A stretch of DNA of 64,000 nt from the NCBI GenBank assembly GCA_903913285.1, contig CAIWKO010000038.1, positions 1-64,000 on the forward strand, written 5' to 3'. Positions 18,228 to 27,388 of this stretch are shown in pieces (the stretch's first letter is position 1; each line of letters begins with the position of its first letter). The stretch is from an uncultured Bacteroidales bacterium. GTDB taxonomy: Bacteria; Bacteroidota; Bacteroidia; Bacteroidales; CAIWKO01. A program made the translations under genes and the position numbers. Below the pieces are notes generated by a model that saw only the letters and a program-made list of their open reading frames with translations, did no database searches and was not told the DNA's origin.

Positions 18228-20636
18228 ATGATATATTGTACTACAAAGCTCAGCATTGTAATGCTTTTTGTGATCGCAGGGATTATGATCCCTGCTGAAG
18301 TCTTTTCGCAAAACTGCGTTATTAAAGGCAAGATCACCGAACTGGATACCGATACTCCTGTTCCTTTTGTGAATATCGGCATCAAAGACCAGCACAAGGG
18401 AACCATGAGCGACATCAACGGGGTGTATGATCTGGAGGTTGCTCCCGGCGAATACACTTTGGTATTTTCGTCCATCGGATACGATAAATTATCGCAAACC
18501 GTCACAGCCAAAGCCGGGAAGCCCATCGTGCTGAATATATCGATGAAACCCGCAATTCATGAGTTGAACATGACGGTGGTTGCAGGATCAAAATACGAAC
18601 AAAAAATAGAAGACGCTACCAATTCGGTCGATATCATCCGGCCCGGGATGCTCGAAACCAAAAACATTCTTTCGCTCGATAAAGCCGTTGAATCGGTTCC
18701 GGGGGTTGCCATTGTCGACAACGAACCCCAGATACGGGGTGGAAGCGGTTTCAGCTCTGGATTGGGCAGCCGCGTGATGATACTGATTGACGAGATACCC
18801 ATCATGAGCCCCGACGCCGGAAGACCCGTTTGGAGTTTTCTACCCATCGAAGATGTTGAACAGATCGAAGTGGTTAAAGGCGCTTCGTCGGTAATGTACG
18901 GTTCGGCTGCTCTCAATGGCGCCATCAACATCCGCACAGCCTATCCGAAAGAAAAAACCCTTACAAAAATCACCTTAACTAGCGGTATTTACAGTGTTCC
19001 GCCACGCCGCTACACCAAATCGTGGGATGGTTTCAACCCCATCATCACCGGTGTAAGTTTTATACATTCGCAACGCATCAACAATTTCGACTATGTGATA
19101 GGCGGCAATTTTTTGAGCGACCCCGGATATATAGGCGCACCGCCTCACGACACCACGGGCGACTATACAAAAGGCGCTTTCGAACAAAATTTTCGCGTAA
19201 ATTTCGGCACACGAGTTCGCTCCATCAAAGTTGAAGGGCTTACTTATGGTTTGAACGGCAACTTCATGTATTCGAAAAACACACAGTCGTATTTCTGGAT
19301 GGATGCCGACTCCAACATCTTCAGGTCGTATCCGGGAGCCATCACCAATTTTAACGAGTTTCAGTTCTATGTTGATCCGTATGTAAAATATTTCGGGCCG
19401 AAAGGCGCCTCACATTCGCTGAAGAACCGGGTTTATTATGCCAACAACGGTGCCAGCAACAATCAGCAAACCATGTCGTATTCGGTTTACGACGAATACC
19501 AGTTCTCGAAAGTGTTTAAAAAGATAGGGAACATGGTTATCAACGCCGGTGCCATGAACTTTTATGCCTATTCTTACGGAAAGGTGTTCTCGGGTAATTT
19601 CAACCAGCCGGGTTCGAAGTCGTCCGACAATTTCGCGGTATATCTGCAGGCCGAAAAGAAATTCCTCAACTGGCTCACCATTTCGGGCGGGGCACGATGG
19701 GAATATTACTCTCTGGCCGATTATACCGACAACAAACCCATATTCAGGGCCGGATTGAACATGCGCGCTGCCAAGGGTACCTATATCCGCGCTTCGTTCG
19801 GACAGGGATTCCGCTTCCCGAGTATCGGCGAACGCTACATTTCGACCTTTTCGGGCAATTTCGGCATTTATCCGAACCCCGACCTGAAATCGGAAACCAG
19901 CTGGAACTCCGAGATCGGTATCAAGCAATTGTTCAAGATTAAGAAATTTGTCGGCTTTATTGATGTGTGCGGATTTTTGCAGCGCTACAAAAACTATATC
20001 GAGTTCACGGCTGCCTTGTGGGGCCGAAACATGCTTGCCGACAGTTCGGGATACGACATTTCGAAGAATCTGGGATATAAATTCCTGAACACAGCCGACG
20101 CACAGGTGTGGGGTATCGACTGCGCTCTGGTGGGCGAGGGTAAGTTCACCAAAAACTTTTCGATGACCATCATGGGTGGCTATACTTTTTCGAGACCTCA
20201 ATGTTTGGAGCCCGATAAGGTTTATTATACCGACCCGGTTTTGCACGAAGATTTCTCTTACATGAGCACCTCGTCGGATACCCGCAAGAACATCCTGAAA
20301 TACCGTTTCGAACAATTGGGCAAACTCGATATTGACTTCACCTGGAAAAACATTTCGCTCGGTTTCAGCGGAAAATACTACGGGTTTATGTATAACATCG
20401 ATAAGTTCTTTATGGAGAACGACCGCCCGGGCTTGTTCAATACAGGTATTAAAGAATATCGCAAAGAGCATCACAACGGCGACTACGTGTTTGATTCGCG
20501 TGTGAGCTACGAGATGAAGAAGCATTTCAGATTTTCGGTGCTGGTCAACAATATGCTCAATACCGAATATTCTTTGCGGCCCATATCGGTTCAACCGCCA
20601 CGGGTAACATCCATTCAGATCATTTATAAAGTTTAA
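18228..20636 (+). CDS. TonB-dependent outer-membrane receptor
   Basis: An 802-residue outer-membrane active transporter. The signal peptide ends after EVFSQ (about residue 27). A carboxypeptidase-regulatory-like domain follows (30-105, PFVNIGIKDQHKGTMSDING), then the plug domain (about 120-240), with PQIRGGSGFSSGLGSRVMIL and EQIEVVKGASSVMYGSAALNG, and the 22-strand barrel ending in a hydrophobic strand (VTSIQIIYKV). The substrate is not obvious. It is not a long SusC homologue and no SusD is adjacent, so an iron complex, vitamin or small glycan is possible. The downstream lipoprotein starts 5 bases after its stop, implying co-expression. Confidence 0.93.
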   Translation: MIYCTTKLSIVMLFVIAGIMIPAEVFSQNCVIKGKITELDTDTPVPFVNIGIKDQHKGTMSDINGVYDLEVAPGEYTLVFSSIGYDKLSQTVTAKAGKPIVLNISMKPAIHELNMTVVAGSKYEQKIEDATNSVDIIRPGMLETKNILSLDKAVESVPGVAIVDNEPQIRGGSGFSSGLGSRVMILIDEIPIMSPDAGRPVWSFLPIEDVEQIEVVKGASSVMYGSAALNGAINIRTAYPKEKTLTKITLTSGIYSVPPRRYTKSWDGFNPIITGVSFIHSQRINNFDYVIGGNFLSDPGYIGAPPHDTTGDYTKGAFEQNFRVNFGTRVRSIKVEGLTYGLNGNFMYSKNTQSYFWMDADSNIFRSYPGAITNFNEFQFYVDPYVKYFGPKGASHSLKNRVYYANNGASNNQQTMSYSVYDEYQFSKVFKKIGNMVINAGAMNFYAYSYGKVFSGNFNQPGSKSSDNFAVYLQAEKKFLNWLTISGGARWEYYSLADYTDNKPIFRAGLNMRAAKGTYIRASFGQGFRFPSIGERYISTFSGNFGIYPNPDLKSETSWNSEIGIKQLFKIKKFVGFIDVCGFLQRYKNYIEFTAALWGRNMLADSSGYDISKNLGYKFLNTADAQVWGIDCALVGEGKFTKNFSMTIMGGYTFSRPQCLEPDKVYYTDPVLHEDFSYMSTSSDTRKNILKYRFEQLGKLDIDFTWKNISLGFSGKYYGFMYNIDKFFMENDRPGLFNTGIKEYRKEHHNGDYVFDSRVSYEMKKHFRFSVLVNNMLNTEYSLRPISVQPPRVTSIQIIYKV

Positions 20637-20641
20637 CTTGA

Positions 20642-21403
20642 ATGAAAAAAACTCATCGTTATATCAGCATTATTGTTTTGGTGTCGTGCAGCGTTTTTGC
20701 TGTGCTGGCGTCGTGCCGTAAATATCTCGACGATTCGATAAACGGAAAAAATGTCGACCTGGTGTGCACCCTCGATATCACAGGAGGCTGTTTCGACCAA
20801 TGGGAATTGGTAGGCGATGGGTCAGGCAACTATTGTCTCGAACCCGCAGGCGAATATCTGCGCACACTAAATTATCTCACTACTTTGCCAAGTGCTGCAG
20901 GCGGCCCGGGACCGTTGACTACAGACTCGACTTCTGATGCCTATTCGGGAACTCATGCTGCGCTGTTAACTACAAAAAGCTTCAGCCCTATGGGAACTCC
21001 ATTAATTATTCCCGGACTAGTTGGAACCGATTCGCTCGATATTTCGATACAGAATATCCGTCTAGGCAAACGATACACTTTGCGCCCCACTTATTTTGAG
21101 GGATATTATAAATATGTGCCTGTGGGAGGCGATTCGGCTTTAATATCGGTGCTGCTGTCGAAATACAACTCGGGCCTGCACAAAAGAGATACTATAGGCT
21201 TTGCAAAGCGAATTTATAAAAACAAGGTGGTAAACTATAACCAGATACTTTTGCCGATAACGTATTTTAAAACCGAAACACCCGACAGTTTAACTCTGCT
21301 GATATGTTCGAGCGCCGGAATTAATTTTAACGATGTGATGAACTGTAAAGGGCAGGTGGGAAGCCAGCTATGGATAGACGAGATTTCGTTCATCATGCCG
21401 TAA
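20642..21403 (+). CDS. Lipoprotein, possibly surface ligand-binding
   Basis: A 253-residue predicted lipoprotein: hydrophobic signal then LASC with the lipid-bearing Cys at residue 25. The body includes DAYSGTHAALLTTKSF and ends QLWIDEISFIMP. This layout (bounded beta-rich domain opening with a ligand-type strand and closing with a D-E/D-D-x-x strand) resembles the PCMD-like domain of the T9SS protein encoded at 17180, though sequence identity is low. It is tightly coupled (5-base gap) to the TonB-dependent receptor. By analogy with SusCD-type pairs it could deliver ligand to the receptor; this is inference from context. Confidence 0.7.
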   Translation: MKKTHRYISIIVLVSCSVFAVLASCRKYLDDSINGKNVDLVCTLDITGGCFDQWELVGDGSGNYCLEPAGEYLRTLNYLTTLPSAAGGPGPLTTDSTSDAYSGTHAALLTTKSFSPMGTPLIIPGLVGTDSLDISIQNIRLGKRYTLRPTYFEGYYKYVPVGGDSALISVLLSKYNSGLHKRDTIGFAKRIYKNKVVNYNQILLPITYFKTETPDSLTLLICSSAGINFNDVMNCKGQVGSQLWIDEISFIMP

Positions 21404-21536
21404 AGATAATTTATGTTTGTTTTAGTGAAAGCCCAGGTTGGAAACGATTCGGGTTTTTTTATGAATTCAGAAGTCAGAAGGGGTGCAAGATTTTGTGTCT
21501 GCTTTTGTTTAAAAAAAGCTTCTTAATTGTTAGATT

Positions 21537-22454
21537 TTATTTTTCAGTACGCCTTTTTGGAATCGTTTTCCAGCCCAGATTTATACCAAAATGAATAGTT
21601 GGGACAAAATTGACGCTTGAACTTTTCACCCGATCGTCCGACCAATAATCTTTCATAATCGAGTGTGTTTCTATTGCACAAAGCACACCAATACCAACAT
21701 AAATTTCTCTGAAATAATTCGATCTTCGCTTGGTTTCGGTTCCATAAACAACTTGAAGATTTATATCGTAGCGGTTCATTTTTTCATTACGTTGGTCGTC
21801 TTCACGTTCGCCTATAAACACATTTTTATTAAAATTCAACCAATCCCCTTTGCATTTTACGGAAATAAATTTGGTGGGTTTGTAATAAAACTTAACTCCC
21901 AGATCGGCTCCCCAGCCTTTCAAATTCCAGCATTCTACCCACCGGAACTGATCTCCGCCAAAAGCGCCTAAGGTATAATAGGGCGCCGACCACGTAACTC
22001 CGGTACAATTATACAATAAGCCAAACTCTATGCCGGTATGTCTATTAATTTTATAATCAATGTAAACGTTCGGTTTTAGTCCCAGCAATTGAAACAACTC
22101 GGTTTTTATTCTGAACGAAGGATAGGTTTCGCTTGCAAGTAATGGTACTGTATCAGCTTTTTTGTCTGGCGAGGATGGCAACAGCGAATCGTATTTTATG
22201 CCGGGCTGAACACTGCTTTCACCACTTAAGGTATATTTTCTGACATCCTTCAATTTGATCTTTTTAAAATAAGGCCAATGATTATAAATGGTGCGACTGT
22301 AGATAAGATTATTTTCTATTTTAAGTATCGTGCACTTTAACACACTATCGTTTTTCATGAAGATCGAGTCCTTGTTTTGTGCGAAGCTTTGCGAAGCGGT
22401 AAAAAACATTGCGAGGAAAAAAAACCAAAAAACCGATCGTGATGTTTTGCTCAT
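21537..22454 (-). CDS. Hypothetical exported protein, probably beta-rich envelope protein
   Basis: A 305-residue protein with a clear signal peptide (cleavage after SQSFAQ, about residue 25). An early segment (SVLKCTILKIENNLIYSR) resembles the short N-terminal domain seen ahead of barrel-like proteins in Bacteroidota. From about residue 110 alternating polar/aromatic strands (VYIDYKINRHTGIEFGLLY, VKFYYKPTKFISVKCKG) and a late FVPTIHFGINLGWK strand suggest an outer-membrane beta-barrel of 8-10 strands. No named family recognised. It converges on the TonB-receptor lipoprotein gene; the 133 bases between them hold a short GAATTCAGAAGTCAGAAG dispersed motif (about 21463-21480). Confidence 0.65.
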   Translation of the reverse strand: MSKTSRSVFWFFFLAMFFTASQSFAQNKDSIFMKNDSVLKCTILKIENNLIYSRTIYNHWPYFKKIKLKDVRKYTLSGESSVQPGIKYDSLLPSSPDKKADTVPLLASETYPSFRIKTELFQLLGLKPNVYIDYKINRHTGIEFGLLYNCTGVTWSAPYYTLGAFGGDQFRWVECWNLKGWGADLGVKFYYKPTKFISVKCKGDWLNFNKNVFIGEREDDQRNEKMNRYDINLQVVYGTETKRRSNYFREIYVGIGVLCAIETHSIMKDYWSDDRVKSSSVNFVPTIHFGINLGWKTIPKRRTEK

Positions 22455-22869
22455 TTTATGTGAATTGCATTTCCGTTACACCTCTATTCCTCAACAAATC
22501 TAAGAAATATTTTTTGATAATACCTCTCTAATTCATTCTAAATTTTAACTATCCAAACTTTAACCACAGGGGCCATAATGAAAAAAACAGACCTGCCTGC
22601 CGGCTAGGCAGGGGAATACAGAGCATTTATCATCTATTCCTCCTTTTTAACCGCGAAGCCCGCAAAGTTTATTCGCAAAGCCTGCCTTGTCGGCAGACAG
22701 GCCCGCAAAGGCTTCTTTGCGCTCTTGGCGTTTTCCTTTCTTCGCGCCCTTTGCGGTTTATTTCTTCCATTCTTCTGAATTCTGACTCCTGAATTCTGAA
22801 TTCCCAACTCTAGGCACTTTAAATACTTTAGCTCACTTTAGGCACTTTAGCTCACTTTAGGCACTTCCC
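22455..22869. repeat. Composite intergenic repeat island 1
   Basis: 415 bases without a credible gene, made of short dispersed motifs. There is a palindromic CCTGCCTGCCGGCTAGGCAG (22592-22611) and a related TGCCTTGTCGGCAGACAGG (about 22683-22701). Runs of GCAAAG/CGCCC/TTGCGG words fill 22650-22760. GAATTCTGA-type words occur at 22776-22803 and multiple CTTTAGGCACTTTAGCTCA copies at 22810-22867. The same motifs recur in other gaps at 24.3, 35.1, 49.5, 51.2, 53.5 and 54.1 kb. Confidence 0.75.
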
Positions 22870-23592
22870 TTAAAACCTCCTCAACTTAATCCCCGTAACG
22901 CTCTTCGCCTCTTCCGACCTCGCCCCGAACAAACCCATCACATACTTCTTGCATTTCAGCGAAACATCGATCAGGCAATTTTCATTCTTATAAAAAGTTT
23001 TATTCCGCTCAATCAACAAATTTTCCGCGGCTATCTCGCGTTTTTCAACCGTTTCGTTCATCGCGTTGATATCAGTTATCAAATTTTGCATACTGCCCAC
23101 CTTCAAATCCGCTTCATTCGGCGCATAATTCGCATTTCCTGCATAAAAAATCTGCAATTGCACAAAATTATCCAGTCTCATCACAAAACCCAAATGACTA
23201 TTACTTCGCTCTTCCGCCCCTTCCTTTCTCTTCTTCGCACCCTTTTTCTTTCTCACGTTGCTGCCCGTAATCAGCCTCACCAAACTTTTCGCCCGCTCAA
23301 TTTCCCCTGTGTTCGCCTCCGAACTCTCCAACACACCCACCGACCGCTTCGCCACACTGATCAACTTTTCATACAAAATCGCCCTATCGTTTCTCGGACC
23401 CAATATTCGTGCCTTAGCCAGCATATAAGCGTCCTGCAATGCCGTTGCCGCATCAAGTTGAGCTTTCATATTCACAACAAAAATCAACGGATTCGTAGGA
23501 TTATACCACGCACCATGACCTTCACAGATCATAATTATTATCCCGAAATTCGCGATATTTACCGCGTGACCTGTCTCCGAATTTGAACTCAT
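22870..23592 (-). CDS. Hypothetical protein with internal Lys/Arg-rich patch
   Basis: A 240-residue protein I do not recognise. There is no convincing signal peptide (a short hydrophobic stretch FGIIIMICE lies at 16-24). Residues 45-110 are predicted helical (LDAATALQDAYMLAKARI), followed by a basic patch at 114-123 (RKKKGAKKRK). A second part (130-240) ends in a basic tail TGIKLRRF. It looks like two helical halves joined by a charged loop. It sits alone between two repeat islands on the same strand as the DUF5686 gene. The codon usage is unremarkable and the frame is uninterrupted, so it is probably a real gene, but orphan or lineage-restricted. Confidence 0.6.
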   Translation of the reverse strand: MSSNSETGHAVNIANFGIIIMICEGHGAWYNPTNPLIFVVNMKAQLDAATALQDAYMLAKARILGPRNDRAILYEKLISVAKRSVGVLESSEANTGEIERAKSLVRLITGSNVRKKKGAKKRKEGAEERSNSHLGFVMRLDNFVQLQIFYAGNANYAPNEADLKVGSMQNLITDINAMNETVEKREIAAENLLIERNKTFYKNENCLIDVSLKCKKYVMGLFGARSEEAKSVTGIKLRRF

Positions 23593-23639
23593 AACTTTAT
23601 ATTTAATGAAACAAAAAAACCAAAAATCCCTCTCATAAA

Positions 23640-24230
23640 ACTAAAACAACCTTCATAAAACCTAAAACTCTCGCACCAAAACCTCTTTCAACCCCAATAA
23701 AATCAAAAAATCACATAATAAAACCTAAAACTCACTCAATAAAATGTAAAAATAACGAAAATAAACATAACTTTGACAGAATAAAAACACTTTTTTCATC
23801 AATAAAAAGTAAAATCACTTCAGATCTTAAACGAAACCCTACAGTATTCAAACGATATCACAACGTATCCTTACGAACTTCCAACGTAATCTAACAATAT
23901 TCCAACGTTATCTAACGAAACCATGATGTATCCAAACAAAACTAAAACGTTTCTTGACGAAGTCCTAACGTATCCATACGAAATACCTTGGTAGCAAAAC
24001 GAACACATAACGTTCCCAAACGAAACCTCAACGTCATCTCTGGATTTTCCCCCAACCAAACCACAACTCCCATCTTCCATTCCGGAAGATCCATCTTCCC
24101 AACCGCAACTTTCGTCAGCCGGGCCAGATTTCCCATCTTCCTAACCACAACTCTCAATGTATAACCCCGAAATCGAATCATCCCCGCCCCCTTTCCCTCC
24201 AACCAAACCCATTCTCTCTTCTACCCTCTC
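23640..24230. repeat. Degenerate tandem array, 21-bp period (array B)
   Basis: A 590-base AT/C-rich tract in which similar words recur at about 21-base steps. Early units begin AATAAAA (for example AATAAAACCTAAAACTCAC). Middle units begin AACGT and contain ACGAA (AACGTATCCTTACGAACTTC near 23862; AACGTTCCCAAACGAAACC near 24009). Late units end CATCTTCC or ATCATCC (24072-24190). Several consecutive units are exactly 21 bases; others are 20 or 22. There are no unique spacers and no cas genes, so this is not a CRISPR. It lies upstream of the unknown gene that starts at 23592. Confidence 0.65.
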
Positions 24231-24371
24231 CGTCACTCAGGGTTACTTTCAACTTTATAAACTTTTAACTAAGTACTTTAGGCACTTTAGTTCACCTGCC
24301 CGACGGTCAGGCGGGCTTTAGGCACTTATAACTCTAGTCACTCAAGTTCACTCTAGCTCACTCCCAACTTC
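24231..24371. repeat. Dispersed-motif tract downstream of the DUF5686 gene
   Basis: Contains ACTTTAGGCACTTTAGTTCA, a palindromic CCTGCCCGACGGTCAGGCGG (24297-24316) and several CTCTAGTCACTCAAG / CTCTAGCTCACTCC words. These are the same motif families as in repeat island 1. No gene or hairpin terminator is clear. Confidence 0.7.
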
Positions 24372-26828
24372 CTACCTGCTTCCCGAAATCTTAATGCTGA
24401 GTTTCACGGCCACGTTGTCGAGGGGGGTGTCGTGAGGGCCGGTGAAAGCATAGTAGCCATAGCGATAAAAACCGCCGATGCCAACCTTGAGGTAGACGAG
24501 GTTGAGAAGTTTGATGCGGACGAGGTTGTCGAGTATAAGTCCCGATTCGAAATACCATTTGTCGGGCACTTTGAAATCGATGCCGGTTTGATATTGCGGG
24601 TTTGAGAGCTGCCCCCACAACATGGCGTGGCAGAGGCTGAGCTCGGGCCTGAAATGTTTGGTGCGAAACAGGTTGGCGCCGAAATTGTGGCTGACAAAGA
24701 ACATGGCATAGCGGTCGAACAGAAACTCGTCGATGCGCATGGTTTGAAAGGTGTTTTTGAAATAGAACACGAAACTGTTGCTGAACGAGCCCTGCCCTTT
24801 GAACAATTTGGAGCAGGGCAGGCTGCCGCTGATGAAACCCGTTTCGCCATAGAGGTTGAGTTTGCCGATGTGTTTTATGAGGAAACTTTTTTCGATGCCG
24901 AGTTCGGCTTTGTTGTAGTTGAACTGACCGCCCAACACGCCGCTGAAACCGTGAATATAGGTGAAATAGAGTATGGGATAGTTGGTGCCCATGCTGTAGC
25001 GCTGGTTGAAAGCGTCGACGAGTTTTTCGCGGTAGGCATAGCGCAAGCCGAGCTTTACTTCGGCAAAATGATAGGCATTGCCTGCAAAGGTGTCGCCCGG
25101 CGCGGGCAAATAGTAGTAGTTGTATTCGGGGATGCGGTTTTCTTTGGTGGCCGAAAGCGACACCTGCAAATAGCGCAGGGTTCGGAAACGGAACTGCAGC
25201 AGGTATTTTTCGTTGAAATCGATCTTGTCTTCGATATAGCCGAACCAGTAGTTGGTTCGATAGAGGTCGGAGCTGCCCGGCATCTCGAGGTCTTTGGTAT
25301 AGCTGAAGTTGAATTTTATCTCGTGTTTTTTCGACAGGGTGAATTCGGCGTTGCCGCCATATTTCCATTTGGTGTTCTTGTCCCAGATGCCGTAGCCAAC
25401 AAATCCGCCGAAGGAAGCCCAGCGCAGCACTTTTTCGTTGGTGCGCAACCCTAATCCCACGCGTATACCCTCGACGTTGTTGATCTTGAAAAGATACTGG
25501 AGGTCGAAATCGAAAATGCTGAGGGGCAGGTATCCGTCGACGATCTTTTCGACTGCTTTGGAGTAGTAGTCGAAGTTATCTTTTTTGCCCAGCGAATCGA
25601 CCTTTTTGTAGGTGGTGATTTCTTTGGAAGTGAGGAGTTCTTTGCGGTTTTGCTGCCAATAAACGGAATCGTGGAGGCCCGCCCCTTTTTGATAGATGAT
25701 GTTGCCGGGGCCGAAATCGCCGGGTTTGACGGGTGCATTGAAATCGACATCGGAAATATAGCTTCGTCCGCGGAGGATGAGGCCCACTTTTTCGGAAGGA
25801 TAGTTGGGCAGCACCCAATCGTAGTTGAGCTGGGCCGGAAACCAATAGCGGTTGTCGGCAAAGGTATACATCTGCTGTATTTTGATGGACCATAAACCTG
25901 CTTCGGCGGGTTCGGCAATGACATCCTGCAGAGCATAGAAATGCGAGTTGATGTAGAGCACGCCTTTGAGCGCGTCGAACACTTTGCCTTTGGCAGGTTT
26001 ATAGGAAATAACGAAGACGCTGTCGGCGTTCTCGTAGATGGTGTCTTCGATCTGGAAGTCGTAGCGGCCGATGCTTCCTTCGGCAATGGGGTTGAGATAA
26101 TCTTTGACGTCGGTGATGGTGAGGGTGATAAAATCTTTGTAGAAGGAAAAGGGTTGTACGTCGGTCGCCAGCGAGCTGAAGTTGGGATTTGAAAACCCCG
26201 ACACGCGCGAAGCCAGTACGGTTTCCTGACTTTTGCCATTGAGAAATATGCGTTGGGAGTTTGATTCGAGTATCATGATGTATTGCTGTTCGGCCTGCCT
26301 GCTCAGGCGCAGAAAGGTGCTGTCGTTCTTCAGCTTCGAGTCGGGGTCGGAATTGATGGTATATTTGGTGCGGTCGAGATAATATTCGGCGGTGACCTTG
26401 CTGTAGGTGTTGTATTTGAATGAAGGGATCTTTTCGGGGTCGTTGAGACCGCGGTTGGCCATAACTTTGCGGATGATGCGGTTGGCGGGGTTTTCGCCGG
26501 GGAATATCTCGACGCCTTTCAGCTCGATTTCGCGACGAACCAAAACGATGGAAACAGTCGGGGATTCGGGGTCGATCTTGACCACCTTGGACTGATAGCC
26601 GACATAGGAAATTTTTAGCTGGTGAATTTGATAGGTGGACCGGATAGAGAACTTTCCGTCGATGTCGGTGGTGGTTCCGTTGACGCCGCTGTTGACAACA
26701 ATGTTGACGAAAGCCAGGGGTTTTCCGGTTACGGAATCTTCGACCTTGCCACTCACCAAATGCTGTGCAAAGGAGCCCGCGCTTAGATAACACAGCAGTA
26801 AAACGAGTATGGAACGGCGAAAATTCAT
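24372..26828 (-). CDS. DUF5686 / carboxypeptidase-like regulatory domain protein
   Basis: A large exported outer-membrane protein common in Bacteroidota. The start at 26828 (MNFRRSILVLLL, 818 residues) gives a proper signal peptide ending GSFAQ; an upstream ATG adds five residues. Residues 25-110 are a carboxypeptidase-regulatory-like beta-sandwich (GKVEDSVTGKPLAFVNIVV, GTTTDIDGKFSI), followed by the DUF5686 region (EIFPGENPANRIIRKVM) and a predicted C-terminal barrel ending in SIKISGSR. Function is unknown; a surface scaffold is likely. It is the most G+C-rich gene of the window, which creates long antisense shadow frames. Codon usage differs sharply from the AT-rich nadA end. It is transcribed alone, divergent from yraN. 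Confidence 0.92.
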   Translation of the reverse strand: MNFRRSILVLLLCYLSAGSFAQHLVSGKVEDSVTGKPLAFVNIVVNSGVNGTTTDIDGKFSIRSTYQIHQLKISYVGYQSKVVKIDPESPTVSIVLVRREIELKGVEIFPGENPANRIIRKVMANRGLNDPEKIPSFKYNTYSKVTAEYYLDRTKYTINSDPDSKLKNDSTFLRLSRQAEQQYIMILESNSQRIFLNGKSQETVLASRVSGFSNPNFSSLATDVQPFSFYKDFITLTITDVKDYLNPIAEGSIGRYDFQIEDTIYENADSVFVISYKPAKGKVFDALKGVLYINSHFYALQDVIAEPAEAGLWSIKIQQMYTFADNRYWFPAQLNYDWVLPNYPSEKVGLILRGRSYISDVDFNAPVKPGDFGPGNIIYQKGAGLHDSVYWQQNRKELLTSKEITTYKKVDSLGKKDNFDYYSKAVEKIVDGYLPLSIFDFDLQYLFKINNVEGIRVGLGLRTNEKVLRWASFGGFVGYGIWDKNTKWKYGGNAEFTLSKKHEIKFNFSYTKDLEMPGSSDLYRTNYWFGYIEDKIDFNEKYLLQFRFRTLRYLQVSLSATKENRIPEYNYYYLPAPGDTFAGNAYHFAEVKLGLRYAYREKLVDAFNQRYSMGTNYPILYFTYIHGFSGVLGGQFNYNKAELGIEKSFLIKHIGKLNLYGETGFISGSLPCSKLFKGQGSFSNSFVFYFKNTFQTMRIDEFLFDRYAMFFVSHNFGANLFRTKHFRPELSLCHAMLWGQLSNPQYQTGIDFKVPDKWYFESGLILDNLVRIKLLNLVYLKVGIGGFYRYGYYAFTGPHDTPLDNVAVKLSIKISGSR

Positions 26829-26990
26829 GAGGCAAAGTAACAAAGAATATACGAAAAACTCCGGGATAATCGAATCCCGTCAACGAATCTCATACCATAG
26901 TAACGTAATTTGAGTGCAAGATAGTATGATGCGGAAGATAAATTTGAAAAATGCCTTTCGCTATTTTTCTCATTACTAAGGTATTTTGAT

Positions 26991-26998
26991 TACTTTTG
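26991..26998 (+). promoter_or_regulatory. Candidate -7 box of yraN
   Basis: TACTTTTG, 16 bases before the yraN ATG, an exact TAnnTTTG match. No -33 box is apparent. The implied leader is very short. Confidence 0.4.
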
Positions 26999-27014
26999 CG
27001 GAATAACAAGACGT

Positions 27015-27377
27015 ATGGCCGAACATAACGAACTCGGGAAACAGGGCGAAGATGCCGTTGCGGCTTATCTGGCATCGAAAGGATATCGCATTTTGCACCG
27101 CAACTGGCGTTTTTTGAAAGACGAGCTGGATATTGTTGCCGAAACAGAAGATCATGTGGTTTTTGTGGAAGTGAAAACGCGAAGCAATATCATTTTCGGC
27201 GAACCCGAAGAAGCAGTGACCAAAAAGAAGCAGCGCTTTCTGATACGAGCCGCCAACGCCTATATCGAGAAAAATAATTGCACAAAAGAAGCCCGCTTTG
27301 ACATAATATCCGTAATTTTGCCCTCGCATCCCGTAAAGATCAATCATATCGAGGATGCTTTTTATCCCACTCTTTGA
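27015..27377 (+). CDS. yraN: YraN family endonuclease-fold protein (UPF0102)
   Basis: A 120-residue protein of the UPF0102/YraN family. It carries the nuclease-like core of the PD-(D/E)xK superfamily: an opening Glu in GKQGEDAVAAYL, then DELDIVAE and VVFVEVKTR. Homologues are conserved in most bacteria and often lie near rnhB or DNA-processing genes; the substrate is not settled. Here it precedes the pseudouridine synthase gene by 11 bases on the same strand and probably forms an operon with it. Confidence 0.93.
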   Translation: MAEHNELGKQGEDAVAAYLASKGYRILHRNWRFLKDELDIVAETEDHVVFVEVKTRSNIIFGEPEEAVTKKKQRFLIRAANAYIEKNNCTKEARFDIISVILPSHPVKINHIEDAFYPTL

Positions 27378-27388
27378 AACTCTGAATC

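Noticed and set aside
19410-20594. Minus-strand 394-residue frame opposite the TonB-dependent receptor
   Set aside because: No homologue-like motif, and it is a shadow of a well-supported receptor gene.
23086-23586. Plus-strand 166-residue frame opposite the unknown gene at 22870-23592
   Set aside because: It is a His/Arg-rich shadow without a start signal; the minus frame is longer and uninterrupted.
24391-26883. Several long frames overlapping the DUF5686 gene on both strands (294, 325, 275 and 262 residues)
   Set aside because: Their products are Arg/Ser/Pro/Gln-rich or odd, lack signal peptides or motifs, and exist because the G+C-rich gene is stop-poor in all frames. The DUF5686 frame alone has a signal peptide and known domains.
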